A DNA stretch of 12,482 nt from contig JAFXIS010000088.1 of NCBI GenBank assembly GCA_017532885.1, positions 1 through 12,482 of the forward strand. Direction: 5' to 3'. Below, piece by piece: positions 6,857-12,482 of the stretch. The DNA is from Alistipes sp. (GTDB lineage Bacteria; Bacteroidota; Bacteroidia; Bacteroidales; Rikenellaceae). Made by a program: the position numbers and the translations under genes. Position 1 is the stretch's first letter. Each line of letters starts with the position of its first letter. Under the pieces are notes generated by a model. That model was not told the origin of the DNA. It made no database searches and was given only the letters and a program-made list of their open reading frames with translations.

Positions 6857-7474
6857 ATGGACGAAAAAACGGTAGACTTTATCATTATCTGTGGCGTAAC
6901 GCTATTTTGGATATTAATCGTCGCCACACTTATATGGGTGGGATATCGACTTGCCAGAGCTTTTAAGTCCCACCCCAAGCCACTATCTGAGCGTAAGGAC
7001 TTTTCGGCGGAGGATGCCCGCTTTATGCGTATGGCGATTGGCATTGCCGAGAAGAATGTCGATTGCGGCGGAGGTCCGTTTGGTGCTGTCGTCGTTCGCA
7101 ATGGCGAAGTCTTATCTACGGGGGCAAATCGCGTTGTTCCAACCTGCGACCCTACGGCACACGCCGAGGTGTCGGCCATCAGGGAGGCATGCCAAAAGTT
7201 GGGGACCTTCAAGCTGGAGGGTTGTACCGTATATAGTTCGTGTGAGCCATGCCCGATGTGTTTGAGTGCACTATACTGGGCTGGCGTGGAGCGCATCTGC
7301 TACGGCAATACAAAGGACGATGCCAAAGCTATAAACTTCGACGACTCGTTCATCTACGACGAGCTGGAGGTCGATTACGACAAGCGCAAGATTCGTTGCG
7401 AGAATTTCCTGCGTGACGAGGCTTTGGGTGCATTCCGCAAATGGGCCGAGAAGGAGGATAAGGTGGCCTATTAA
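6857..7474 (+). CDS. Guanine-deaminase-like nucleoside deaminase with an N-terminal membrane helix
   Basis: A 205-residue protein of the cytidine/guanine deaminase fold. Residues 53-205 align with the short bacterial guanine deaminases (GuaD type), which convert guanine to xanthine and ammonia. The zinc site is HAE (H102, catalytic E104) with PCPMC (C132, C135), and GGGPFGAVVV (71-80) and FDDSFIYDEL (161-170) are family features. In contrast to the usual cytosolic enzyme of about 155 residues, this one has an extra 50 residues containing a hydrophobic helix (about 6-31) followed by basic residues, which would leave the catalytic domain in the cytoplasm. The ATG at 6857 is chosen because the open frame further upstream (to 6722) overlaps the ligase gene and the terminator hairpin. 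No good TAnnTTTG box precedes it (TAATTTTA at 6844-6851 is one base off), so it may depend on read-through. Confidence 0.85.
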   Translation: MDEKTVDFIIICGVTLFWILIVATLIWVGYRLARAFKSHPKPLSERKDFSAEDARFMRMAIGIAEKNVDCGGGPFGAVVVRNGEVLSTGANRVVPTCDPTAHAEVSAIREACQKLGTFKLEGCTVYSSCEPCPMCLSALYWAGVERICYGNTKDDAKAINFDDSFIYDELEVDYDKRKIRCENFLRDEALGAFRKWAEKEDKVAY

Positions 7475-7489
7475 ATTGGCAAGCGCAGC

Positions 7490-7528
7490 AAAAACTAAGG
7501 GTGGCAATCTCGAATGATTGCCACCCTT
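7490..7528 (-). terminator. Terminator between convergent genes
   Basis: AAGGGTGGCAATC (7497-7509) and GATTGCCACCCTT (7516-7528) form a perfect 13-bp stem with a 6-nt loop. On the minus strand it is followed by AGTTTTTG, which makes it a good terminator for the permease operon. It may also stop the deaminase transcript, although the plus-strand side lacks a T-run. Confidence 0.85.
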
Positions 7529-7548
7529 CGTTGTATATGATGTAAAAA

Positions 7549-8682
7549 TTAAATCAGCGAGAAGAGTACAAAGCCCCAGTGTGCAACAATCGCTGCAACC
7601 AAACCGCCAATAGTGTGTGCCAAGATAGCCTTTGAGGTGAGCTCACGATAACCGAGCGAATCGAGCATTGCGGTGTGAGTACTCAAATAACCGCTCCAGC
7701 ACATTCCGATAGCAGTAAATACAGCAATTGCATTACCATCTGCCCAACCCTCAGCGACGAATGTCGGAACAAGGCTCAACGCAGCACCCACAGCACCCAA
7801 CGCAGTGATAGGGAATGCCACCAAATGGGGGTCGGTAAAGCCGAACAACCACTCAAATACGATATTAATCTTACCGGCCAACCAAGGCAAAAGCTCTACA
7901 CCCTCGTAAGCTGCACCTGTATAGGTACCATCAGCCGAAGCACCGAAGGTAAGAATCATAACGAAGGTTGAGATAATCAACACGCCGGGGATGATTGCCA
8001 AACCTACATCCACACCCGTACGACCACCGTCAAGCAATGAGTTCAAAATACGAACGAAGAGTGATACCTCCTTCTCGTCCTCCTCCTTCTCGTCCTCAAG
8101 AATCTCATCGCAGGCATTCTCCTCAACATATGCGGGATAAGACTTAATGATAAAACGCTGCATAAGGCGAGTAGATACCACGCAGCCAACCATTGCACCG
8201 AAGAAACCAATCAAAGGAGCGGCAAAGTAACCCAAGCCCATCATAAAGATGATAACCAAAAGGCCCATACCGAAGGCTGTACCGAAGTTTGTCAGCGAGA
8301 TGAACTGATACTTCTTAAAGTAGCTGCTGAATCGCTTATCCTGCGCCAACGAAATAATGGCTGGATTATCCGAGAGGAATGTCATAACAGCGCCCAACGA
8401 TGCAACACCCGGGAGATTAAACAGAGGCTTCATCAAAGGACGCAAACCCTTCTCCAAGAGGTTTACAACGCCAAACTCAACGAAAATGCGACCCAAGGCG
8501 CCTGTAACAACACACACCGCCATAAGGAAGAATACGGTATTGAGCAACAAATCATGAGCCGTAGCCATTACGGTCTTCAACATTGGCGCCATACCCATTA
8601 CATAGCCTAAATACCCAAATAGAGCAAAGACTATAAGCAAGCAGATTATTCCGCTCTTCACGCTACTTTTTTTCTTAGCCAT
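7549..8682 (-). CDS. Gate-domain (nucleoside recognition type) inner-membrane permease
   Basis: A 377-residue polytopic membrane protein with roughly eight to ten hydrophobic helices. It resembles the CD0519/CD1768 group of membrane proteins with nucleoside-recognition (Gate) domains. The two halves each carry a gate-like stretch: SDNPAIISLAQDKRFSSYF (104-122) in the first and a FTDPHLVAFPITALG region (282-296) in the second. Between them is a strongly acidic cytoplasmic loop (about 187-205, mostly D and E). The transported solute is unknown; despite the domain name, relatives are not all nucleoside carriers. The ATG sits one base after the stop of the porin gene, so translation is probably coupled. 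The family call is fairly secure, the substrate is not. Confidence 0.8.
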   Translation of the reverse strand: MAKKKSSVKSGIICLLIVFALFGYLGYVMGMAPMLKTVMATAHDLLLNTVFFLMAVCVVTGALGRIFVEFGVVNLLEKGLRPLMKPLFNLPGVASLGAVMTFLSDNPAIISLAQDKRFSSYFKKYQFISLTNFGTAFGMGLLVIIFMMGLGYFAAPLIGFFGAMVGCVVSTRLMQRFIIKSYPAYVEENACDEILEDEKEEDEKEVSLFVRILNSLLDGGRTGVDVGLAIIPGVLIISTFVMILTFGASADGTYTGAAYEGVELLPWLAGKINIVFEWLFGFTDPHLVAFPITALGAVGAALSLVPTFVAEGWADGNAIAVFTAIGMCWSGYLSTHTAMLDSLGYRELTSKAILAHTIGGLVAAIVAHWGFVLFSLI

Positions 8683-8683
8683 A

Positions 8684-9739
8684 TTATTTTACGATTTTCT
8701 TGGTTAGCGATGCAATATCAATCTTCCACTTCAATCCCACCGAGAAGAGCGACTGATTATCCATAAGCACAGGAGCCGTAGCATTGCCATTCACGCCAAA
8801 TGTATAGCAATAGTTAGCGTGCAAGCGCACCGAGCGATTACCCTTTGGCAAGGGATAGAACTCTATACCGGCACCTACGCGAGTAATATCTGTTCCGGGC
8901 ATTACGCAGTAATCCGCCATAACCCCGCTCTTGTTTGTATCGTAAGTTGCCTTGCCGAATACGCCCACCTTCTGACCAAGGTTGAACGAAAGTTCGCTCA
9001 TGATAGAAAAATCCTTAAAGAAGAAAGGCTCCCCCTTCGACGCGCGATTCATGACATCGAGTTGCAACTTACCGCAATCGCCAAAGCGGAACTCATTACC
9101 CAAGGCGATGTAGTAGATATACTCACCCGGCATATACTCCATCATATTCACCGAATAGATAGAGTTAAACCAGCCATGCGAACCATACCACATAAGGTTA
9201 TAGGCATACATATCCGAACCTTTCTGCTTAAAGGGGCTCTCGCACGCCTGGAACATAATCTTATCGTTGCCGCTCTTGTTTGCATAGGTCACACTCGCGC
9301 CAAACTGATAGCAACCGATATTATTCCAATACTCCGAGCAAAAATAGAGGTCGATAGGTGCGCGGTCGTACTCATAGCCACCAATACCCACAACCTGCTT
9401 ACCTGCCGACAAAGCCCAATGACGATTGGGGGTGGTATAGGTAAGGTAAATCCAATCGGTAGCATCGAAGAATGTAGCATCGGCATGAGCCTTGTTCAAA
9501 CGCTGACGATAAGAGTATGAGAAAGAGTTGCTAATATCGCCAAAAACAATCAAGTTGATATACTTGCCCTTGAAACCCGATTCATCGCAGATGTGATGGC
9601 CATCGAGATAATTACCCTGATAATCCACACGCGCCTCTGCCAGCACATTAATCGACTGACGCTCATCATCTTGCGCAAATGCCGAGGTCGATATAACGCT
9701 CAAGCCTGCAACAAGCAACAGATAAAAAAACTTTCTCAT
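8684..9739 (-). CDS. Outer-membrane porin-like beta-barrel protein
   Basis: A 351-residue exported protein. The first 22 residues form a classical signal peptide (MRKFF, hydrophobic core, cut after AFA). The mature part is rich in alternating polar/aromatic strands, for example SFSYSYRQRLN, DWIYLTYTT, HWALSAGKQ and YYIALGNEFRFG, and ends in a strand SLFSVGLKWKIDIA. This is the look of a porin of about 16 strands, most like the phosphate-selective OprO/OprP-type porins annotated in Bacteroidales. Several cysteines in the mature protein are unusual for a barrel. It has its own TAnnTTTG promoter and is followed after one base by the gate-domain permease. The barrel assignment is firm; selectivity cannot be read from sequence. 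Confidence 0.78.
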   Translation of the reverse strand: MRKFFYLLLVAGLSVISTSAFAQDDERQSINVLAEARVDYQGNYLDGHHICDESGFKGKYINLIVFGDISNSFSYSYRQRLNKAHADATFFDATDWIYLTYTTPNRHWALSAGKQVVGIGGYEYDRAPIDLYFCSEYWNNIGCYQFGASVTYANKSGNDKIMFQACESPFKQKGSDMYAYNLMWYGSHGWFNSIYSVNMMEYMPGEYIYYIALGNEFRFGDCGKLQLDVMNRASKGEPFFFKDFSIMSELSFNLGQKVGVFGKATYDTNKSGVMADYCVMPGTDITRVGAGIEFYPLPKGNRSVRLHANYCYTFGVNGNATAPVLMDNQSLFSVGLKWKIDIASLTKKIVK

Positions 9740-9785
9740 ACGGAGTTCTATGTTTATTGTTTATATTTTCTGCTTAAAACCGGCG

Positions 9786-9793
9786 CAAATATA
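9786..9793 (-). promoter_or_regulatory. -7 promoter box of the porin-permease operon (TATATTTG)
   Basis: The minus strand reads TATATTTG, an exact match to TAnnTTTG, 46 bases before the porin ATG. No TTG is present at the usual -33 distance. The AT-rich leader shows no fold. Confidence 0.62.
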
Positions 9794-9835
9794 ACACTTT
9801 TTGTTTATTTTATACTATTTACTAAAAATCTTTTA

Positions 9836-10630
9836 TCAAAAAACTATGTTTCGGTTAATAATCCTAAGCACATATTCCCCGCCGAAGTATTCCACCATCG
9901 CCGCAACAGCCCCATATCCCGACGGAATAGGCTCCGACGCATAATCGCAGCTGCCCAAGATGCGTAGCTTAACACTCTGTCCACTGTGCTCCCACAAGCA
10001 GCGCTCGGTAGTGATAAATTCATCCGTTTCAGCATCTTTTTCGCACCACGCTAACCCTGCCTGCTCGCCAAAAGTGACATCTTCGATGAATACAAAATTA
10101 TGAATATGTTGCGCAGAGAGCTCTGCAATCGTAATTTTCACAGGCTCCACCTGTCGGGGATTTGCCACATCCACCGAGAAATATCGCTCAAAATCCCGTT
10201 CGGCAACTCTATCGACCAAGTACTCACCAGTAGGTTGCGCGCCCAAAACCAATGCTCCGCCATAATCGCCCAACGCCAACGAGTTACATTGCACCGTAAC
10301 GCGCGCCGAAATAGGAAATTGCAGCGCCGTATCATCCGCATCGACACTTATCTCAATGCCTCCGCTCTCGTCACAAAGCACTATGCTCTTGTAATACTCG
10401 CCATAGAGATCATTTGCCACGACATAACCTTCGATTGCAACATCATGCACAATCGTTGTGGATATATCTCGCGCAAGTGTTTTCAGATGTGCAATAGAGA
10501 TTTTTCCACTTGGGAGTTCCTCTTGATTCTCGGAAGTCACATCGCTACATGCAACCGATAATAAAACAAAGGCTGCGAATAGCATCACTCTTTCAATCAA
10601 GACATTACACCTGCTGACAATCCTCTTCAT
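9836..10630 (-). CDS. DUF5689-type lipoprotein, downstream copy
   Basis: A 264-residue predicted lipoprotein. The leader has basic residues (K2, R3, R7, R14), a hydrophobic core and the lipobox LSVAC, with lipidation at C28; SD follows, as often in surface-exported Bacteroidota lipoproteins. Residues 43-105 carry the DUF5689 pattern: ISIAHLK, then IEGYVVANDLYGEYYKSIVL and GGIEISV. I see no enzymatic motif. The start at 10630 overlaps the upstream gene by 26 bases; the next Met (residue 16) would leave a signal too short and uncharged. It is a paralogue of its neighbour. DUF5689 proteins are mostly envelope proteins of unknown role, often with nuclease-like or carbohydrate-related neighbours, but none are seen here. 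No clear terminator follows. Confidence 0.8.
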   Translation of the reverse strand: MKRIVSRCNVLIERVMLFAAFVLLSVACSDVTSENQEELPSGKISIAHLKTLARDISTTIVHDVAIEGYVVANDLYGEYYKSIVLCDESGGIEISVDADDTALQFPISARVTVQCNSLALGDYGGALVLGAQPTGEYLVDRVAERDFERYFSVDVANPRQVEPVKITIAELSAQHIHNFVFIEDVTFGEQAGLAWCEKDAETDEFITTERCLWEHSGQSVKLRILGSCDYASEPIPSGYGAVAAMVEYFGGEYVLRIINRNIVF

Positions 10631-11396
10631 AACGCATCTTTAACATAAAACGCTCCTCACCGGCAACTGCACCCCATTGTAACACACCCGTTATCGAGAG
10701 TTCTCCTTCGGGGATTAGATGCTCACCATATGTAGCATACTCCGAGGTGTAAACCACAATGGTGTGGCCCTCTTTGTCCTCAAAGAAGTTATAACCATGC
10801 CACTCACCCTCAAGATTTACCTCCCACGCATCAGGGTACTTCGCAGATACCAATTGCAACCCTTCGATTGTCACAAGCCGCCCGCAAAGCGACTCTTCAA
10901 GAGCCCCAATCTCGCATACCGAGGGCTTAACCTCTTGATAATCATCAAATATCACAATATGCTTATCCAATAAAACACGCGACGCAAAATACTCCGCCGG
11001 GAAACTGCCATACTCCTTTGCGGGCCGCCCTACCTGCACCACGCCATAATGACGCCCGGCGCCACAACCCTGCAAATCAATCTCAAGATAGTAACCCAAA
11101 GGGTATAGATTGAACGAGTCGTAAAGCCCCACCATAATCTCTATGGCAGCAGTGTCATCGTCAATGACTAAACTTTTATAGAAATTGGACTCCTCATCCG
11201 ACGATATGACATAACCTCCGACGACAAGCGGCTCATTTATGACCAATGACCTATCGCCCACCTTTTCGACAAAGGATTGCAGCGTGATATTGGCACTACG
11301 CTCGCTATGCTTTAGCGTCGGCTCATCAAATGAGCGACACGCAGGCGTTGCCAGTAACATTCCAATTATCAAAATCAATAGATTAATTCGCCACAT
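10605..11396 (-). CDS. DUF5689-type lipoprotein, upstream copy
   Basis: A 263-residue predicted lipoprotein. The leader MWRINLLILIIGMLLATPAC gives lipidation at C20, with a slightly unusual lipobox (T at -3). The mature part has the same layout as the next gene: ITLQSFVEKV, then VVGGYVISSDEESNFYKSLV and AAIEIMV, a shared core of GYV, D, FYKS/YYKS and IEI followed by a variable second half. It ends KMRYEEDCQQV. The next gene begins inside this one, so the two should be made together by coupled translation. The promoter TAACTTTG lies 41 bases upstream. The tandem, diverged copies suggest an old duplication and perhaps two subunits of one envelope complex. The function is unknown. Confidence 0.8.
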   Translation of the reverse strand: MWRINLLILIIGMLLATPACRSFDEPTLKHSERSANITLQSFVEKVGDRSLVINEPLVVGGYVISSDEESNFYKSLVIDDDTAAIEIMVGLYDSFNLYPLGYYLEIDLQGCGAGRHYGVVQVGRPAKEYGSFPAEYFASRVLLDKHIVIFDDYQEVKPSVCEIGALEESLCGRLVTIEGLQLVSAKYPDAWEVNLEGEWHGYNFFEDKEGHTIVVYTSEYATYGEHLIPEGELSITGVLQWGAVAGEERFMLKMRYEEDCQQV

Positions 11397-11436
11397 ATTC
11401 GCTTTGGAATAATGTATTTCTCACACAATCCTTACA

Positions 11437-11444
11437 CAAAGTTA
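11437..11444 (-). promoter_or_regulatory. -7 promoter box of the DUF5689 operon (TAACTTTG)
   Basis: The minus strand reads TAACTTTG, an exact TAnnTTTG match. A TTTTG lies about 22 bases further upstream, slightly farther than usual for the -33 element. Confidence 0.6.
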
Positions 11445-11527
11445 CGAAAAAATAGCAGTTTTAGCCCAAAACGATAGCCCGAAATGATATTTTTTATCAC
11501 ACTTATCTATTTTCTGCGAAAAAATCG

Positions 11528-11535
11528 TAAATTTG
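11528..11535 (+). promoter_or_regulatory. -7 promoter box for the structured RNA and zinc-knuckle gene (TAAATTTG)
   Basis: TAAATTTG matches TAnnTTTG exactly. It is the only such box on the plus strand between 11397 and the ATG at 11820, so the downstream gene, if transcribed from here, has a leader of nearly 280 nt. The -33 region is weak (T-rich only). Confidence 0.55.
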
Positions 11536-11591
11536 TGTATCAACAAACCCCTTAGCCTATGTAGCATCACAACAAAAAGACATATAAATAG

Positions 11592-11760
11592 AAGGCGTTA
11601 GCTTTATTTCCTGCTTTCAGAAAATCGCCAATTAAATTGAAGCAGTCAGGAGTAAAAGTTGATGCTCACGCATTTCTGCGTGGGCTTTTACTCGTTTATG
11701 ACTGCATGGTGTTTGGCGATACCTCTGAAGGCGTAGATTAAGTATTAGTCCGCGCTTTTT
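11592..11760 (+). ncRNA. Candidate structured RNA: long multi-stem hairpin before a small membrane protein
   Basis: One axis of nested stems is visible. From outside in these are TTTCAGA (11615-11621) with TCTGAAG (11724-11730), ATCGCCA (11624-11630) with TGGCGAT (11714-11720), GCAGTCA (11642-11648) with TGACTGC (11699-11705), GAGTAAAAG (11650-11658) with CTTTTACTC (11685-11693), and CACGCA (11667-11672) with TGCGTG (11677-11682) around a TTTC loop. The 3' side ends GTCCGCGC and a T-run (11756-11760). TTAGTCC (11745-11751) can also pair with GGACTAA (11780-11786), which would span that T-run. It could be a free small RNA or a cis-acting leader of the gene at 11820. The sequence has a familiar look for Bacteroidales intergenic regions, but I cannot name a family. 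The 5' limit is approximate; transcription probably begins near 11541. Confidence 0.65.
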
Positions 11761-11819
11761 GTTTGTCTATTTTTTAAGAGGACTAAACGAGTATAATAAA
11801 CCTTATAACATTTAACATT

Positions 11820-12212
11820 ATGGTACAAACTAAAAATCTATGGTCATCTCTTTTAAGAGACTTATTCATTGGTGTAACTATTTTTGCAGGAGTCATTACA
11901 TATGGATTCCTAAACCCTGATATCGACATGAATGTTGAGATGCCTATATGGGCAGCAACGACCATCTCTATTGTTGTATGTATTTTATCAATAGCCGGAG
12001 CAATTTGGGTACACGGATATTGTACACGCTGCCCTCATTGCAGAAAGAAGTATGCTATGGTTAAGCAAAACAAACAAAAAATAGATACTGATTTTGAACA
12101 AAATGCCCAAAATGAGACATATAAGGTAACTACATTCCACACCCGTAGAAAATGTAAATACTGCAACGAGGAGGATTACATCGAATCAAAGAAAAAAGAT
12201 AAGGTTAGATAA
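11820..12212 (+). CDS. Small membrane protein with two CxxC zinc knuckles, function unknown
   Basis: A 130-residue protein I cannot assign to a family. Two hydrophobic helices (about 12-31 and 43-64) form a hairpin in the membrane. A cytoplasmic-looking C-terminal region follows, with CTRCPHC (C68, C71, C74) and CKYC (C112, C115), a likely zinc ribbon split by a 37-residue lysine- and glutamine-rich linker. The tail is strongly basic (KKKDKVR). The gene is more AT-rich than its neighbours and uses A/T-ending codons, which hints at horizontal origin or low expression. It is preceded by a long structured leader, with no closer promoter, and followed by a clear terminator, so it forms its own unit. 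The coding call is supported by these ordered features. Confidence 0.75.
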   Translation: MVQTKNLWSSLLRDLFIGVTIFAGVITYGFLNPDIDMNVEMPIWAATTISIVVCILSIAGAIWVHGYCTRCPHCRKKYAMVKQNKQKIDTDFEQNAQNETYKVTTFHTRRKCKYCNEEDYIESKKKDKVR

Positions 12213-12230
12213 TCAATTCCGAATAACATT

Positions 12231-12263
12231 TGGCTGGTGAACATCATTCATCAGCCATTTTCT
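12231..12263 (+). terminator. Intrinsic terminator of the zinc-knuckle gene
   Basis: TGGCTGGTGA (12231-12240) pairs with TCATCAGCCA (12248-12257) over 10 bp with one G-T wobble and a 7-nt loop. TTTTCTT follows. It lies 18 bases after the stop codon. Confidence 0.75.
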
Positions 12264-12297
12264 TATAATCTATCAGTTTGGTTATTACGCTTAACTT

Positions 12298-12425
12298 GCC
12301 GAGGATTGCCGGAGGCAATCTGTTCTCGGCTTCGGTTGGCTACGCCTCGGCATAGCATATATAATATAAGGTATAATATCTGCTCTGCCCTCGGCTTGCA
12401 CAACCGTTCTCTGTTTCACAGAGCA
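12298..12425. repeat. Inverted-repeat-rich segment with recurring GCCGAG motif
   Basis: A nested hairpin spans 12298-12330: GCCGAG and CTCGGC enclose GATTGCC-GGA-GGCAATC. CCTCGGC recurs at 12345-12351 and 12389-12395. Downstream, CAGAG(CA) at 12419-12425 can pair either with CTCTG at 12409-12413 or with TGCTCTG at 12381-12387, so two folds exclude each other. The remaining bases to the window edge contain an ATG at 12464 that could begin a gene, but only six codons are visible. I see no recognisable protein here. Confidence 0.5.
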
Positions 12426-12482
12426 GTTAAGCGCACTAATACCAAAGTGGAATACCTAAATAAATGGAAGAGGAACTATCTC

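Noticed and set aside
8819..9520. 233-codon plus-strand frame opposite the porin
   Set aside because: Long but antisense to a protein with a clear signal peptide and barrel strands; it lacks its own promoter and its composition is typical of a shadow frame.
10100..10561. 153-codon plus-strand frame opposite the downstream DUF5689 gene
   Set aside because: The minus strand carries a lipoprotein signal and domain pattern shared with its paralogue, so this is a shadow.

Overview
This window looks like a chromosomal segment of a member of the Bacteroidales (phylum Bacteroidota), possibly a gut species; the genus cannot be fixed from the sequence. The main evidence is a recurring -7 promoter box TAnnTTTG, which I find at eight sites in front of genes or RNA-like segments, and the lack of strong Shine-Dalgarno sequences. 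Further support comes from two DUF5689-type lipoproteins and from the typical Bacteroidales form of several housekeeping proteins. Gene density is normal and no complete mobile element is visible.

Layout. At the left edge is the C-terminal tail of an ABC-2 type permease (1-147). A gene-free stretch (148-758) follows, built from two tandem units of about 223 bp. Each unit carries a copy of the last 19 nt of the tRNA-Leu(UAG) gene beside it (759-840, minus strand). A FAD-dependent dehydrogenase of unknown substrate (972-2528) comes next, then a strong promoter driving a probable structured small RNA (about 2702-2860). A glycerate kinase (2878-4029, minus) is divergent from plsY (4378-5064), which forms an operon with an AMP-forming acyl-CoA/acyl-ACP synthetase (5086-6774). 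A strong terminator hairpin ends just before a guanine-deaminase-like protein with an unusual N-terminal membrane helix (6857-7474).

From 7549 to 11396 everything is on the minus strand. An outer-membrane porin-like gene and an inner-membrane gate-domain permease are separated by one base. Upstream of them lie two overlapping paralogous DUF5689 lipoprotein genes. The right end returns to the plus strand with a promoter, a highly structured RNA (about 11592-11760), and a small two-helix membrane protein with two CxxC knuckles (11820-12212). After a terminator there is an inverted-repeat-rich stretch that stays open in one frame to the window edge.

How the genes may work together. PlsY acylates glycerol-3-phosphate and the ligase activates fatty acids, so that pair serves membrane lipid supply. 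The porin and gate permease are arranged as if they pass one solute across both membranes. The two DUF5689 lipoproteins are probably made together. The two structured RNA candidates and the tRNA-end repeats are the least explained parts of the window.
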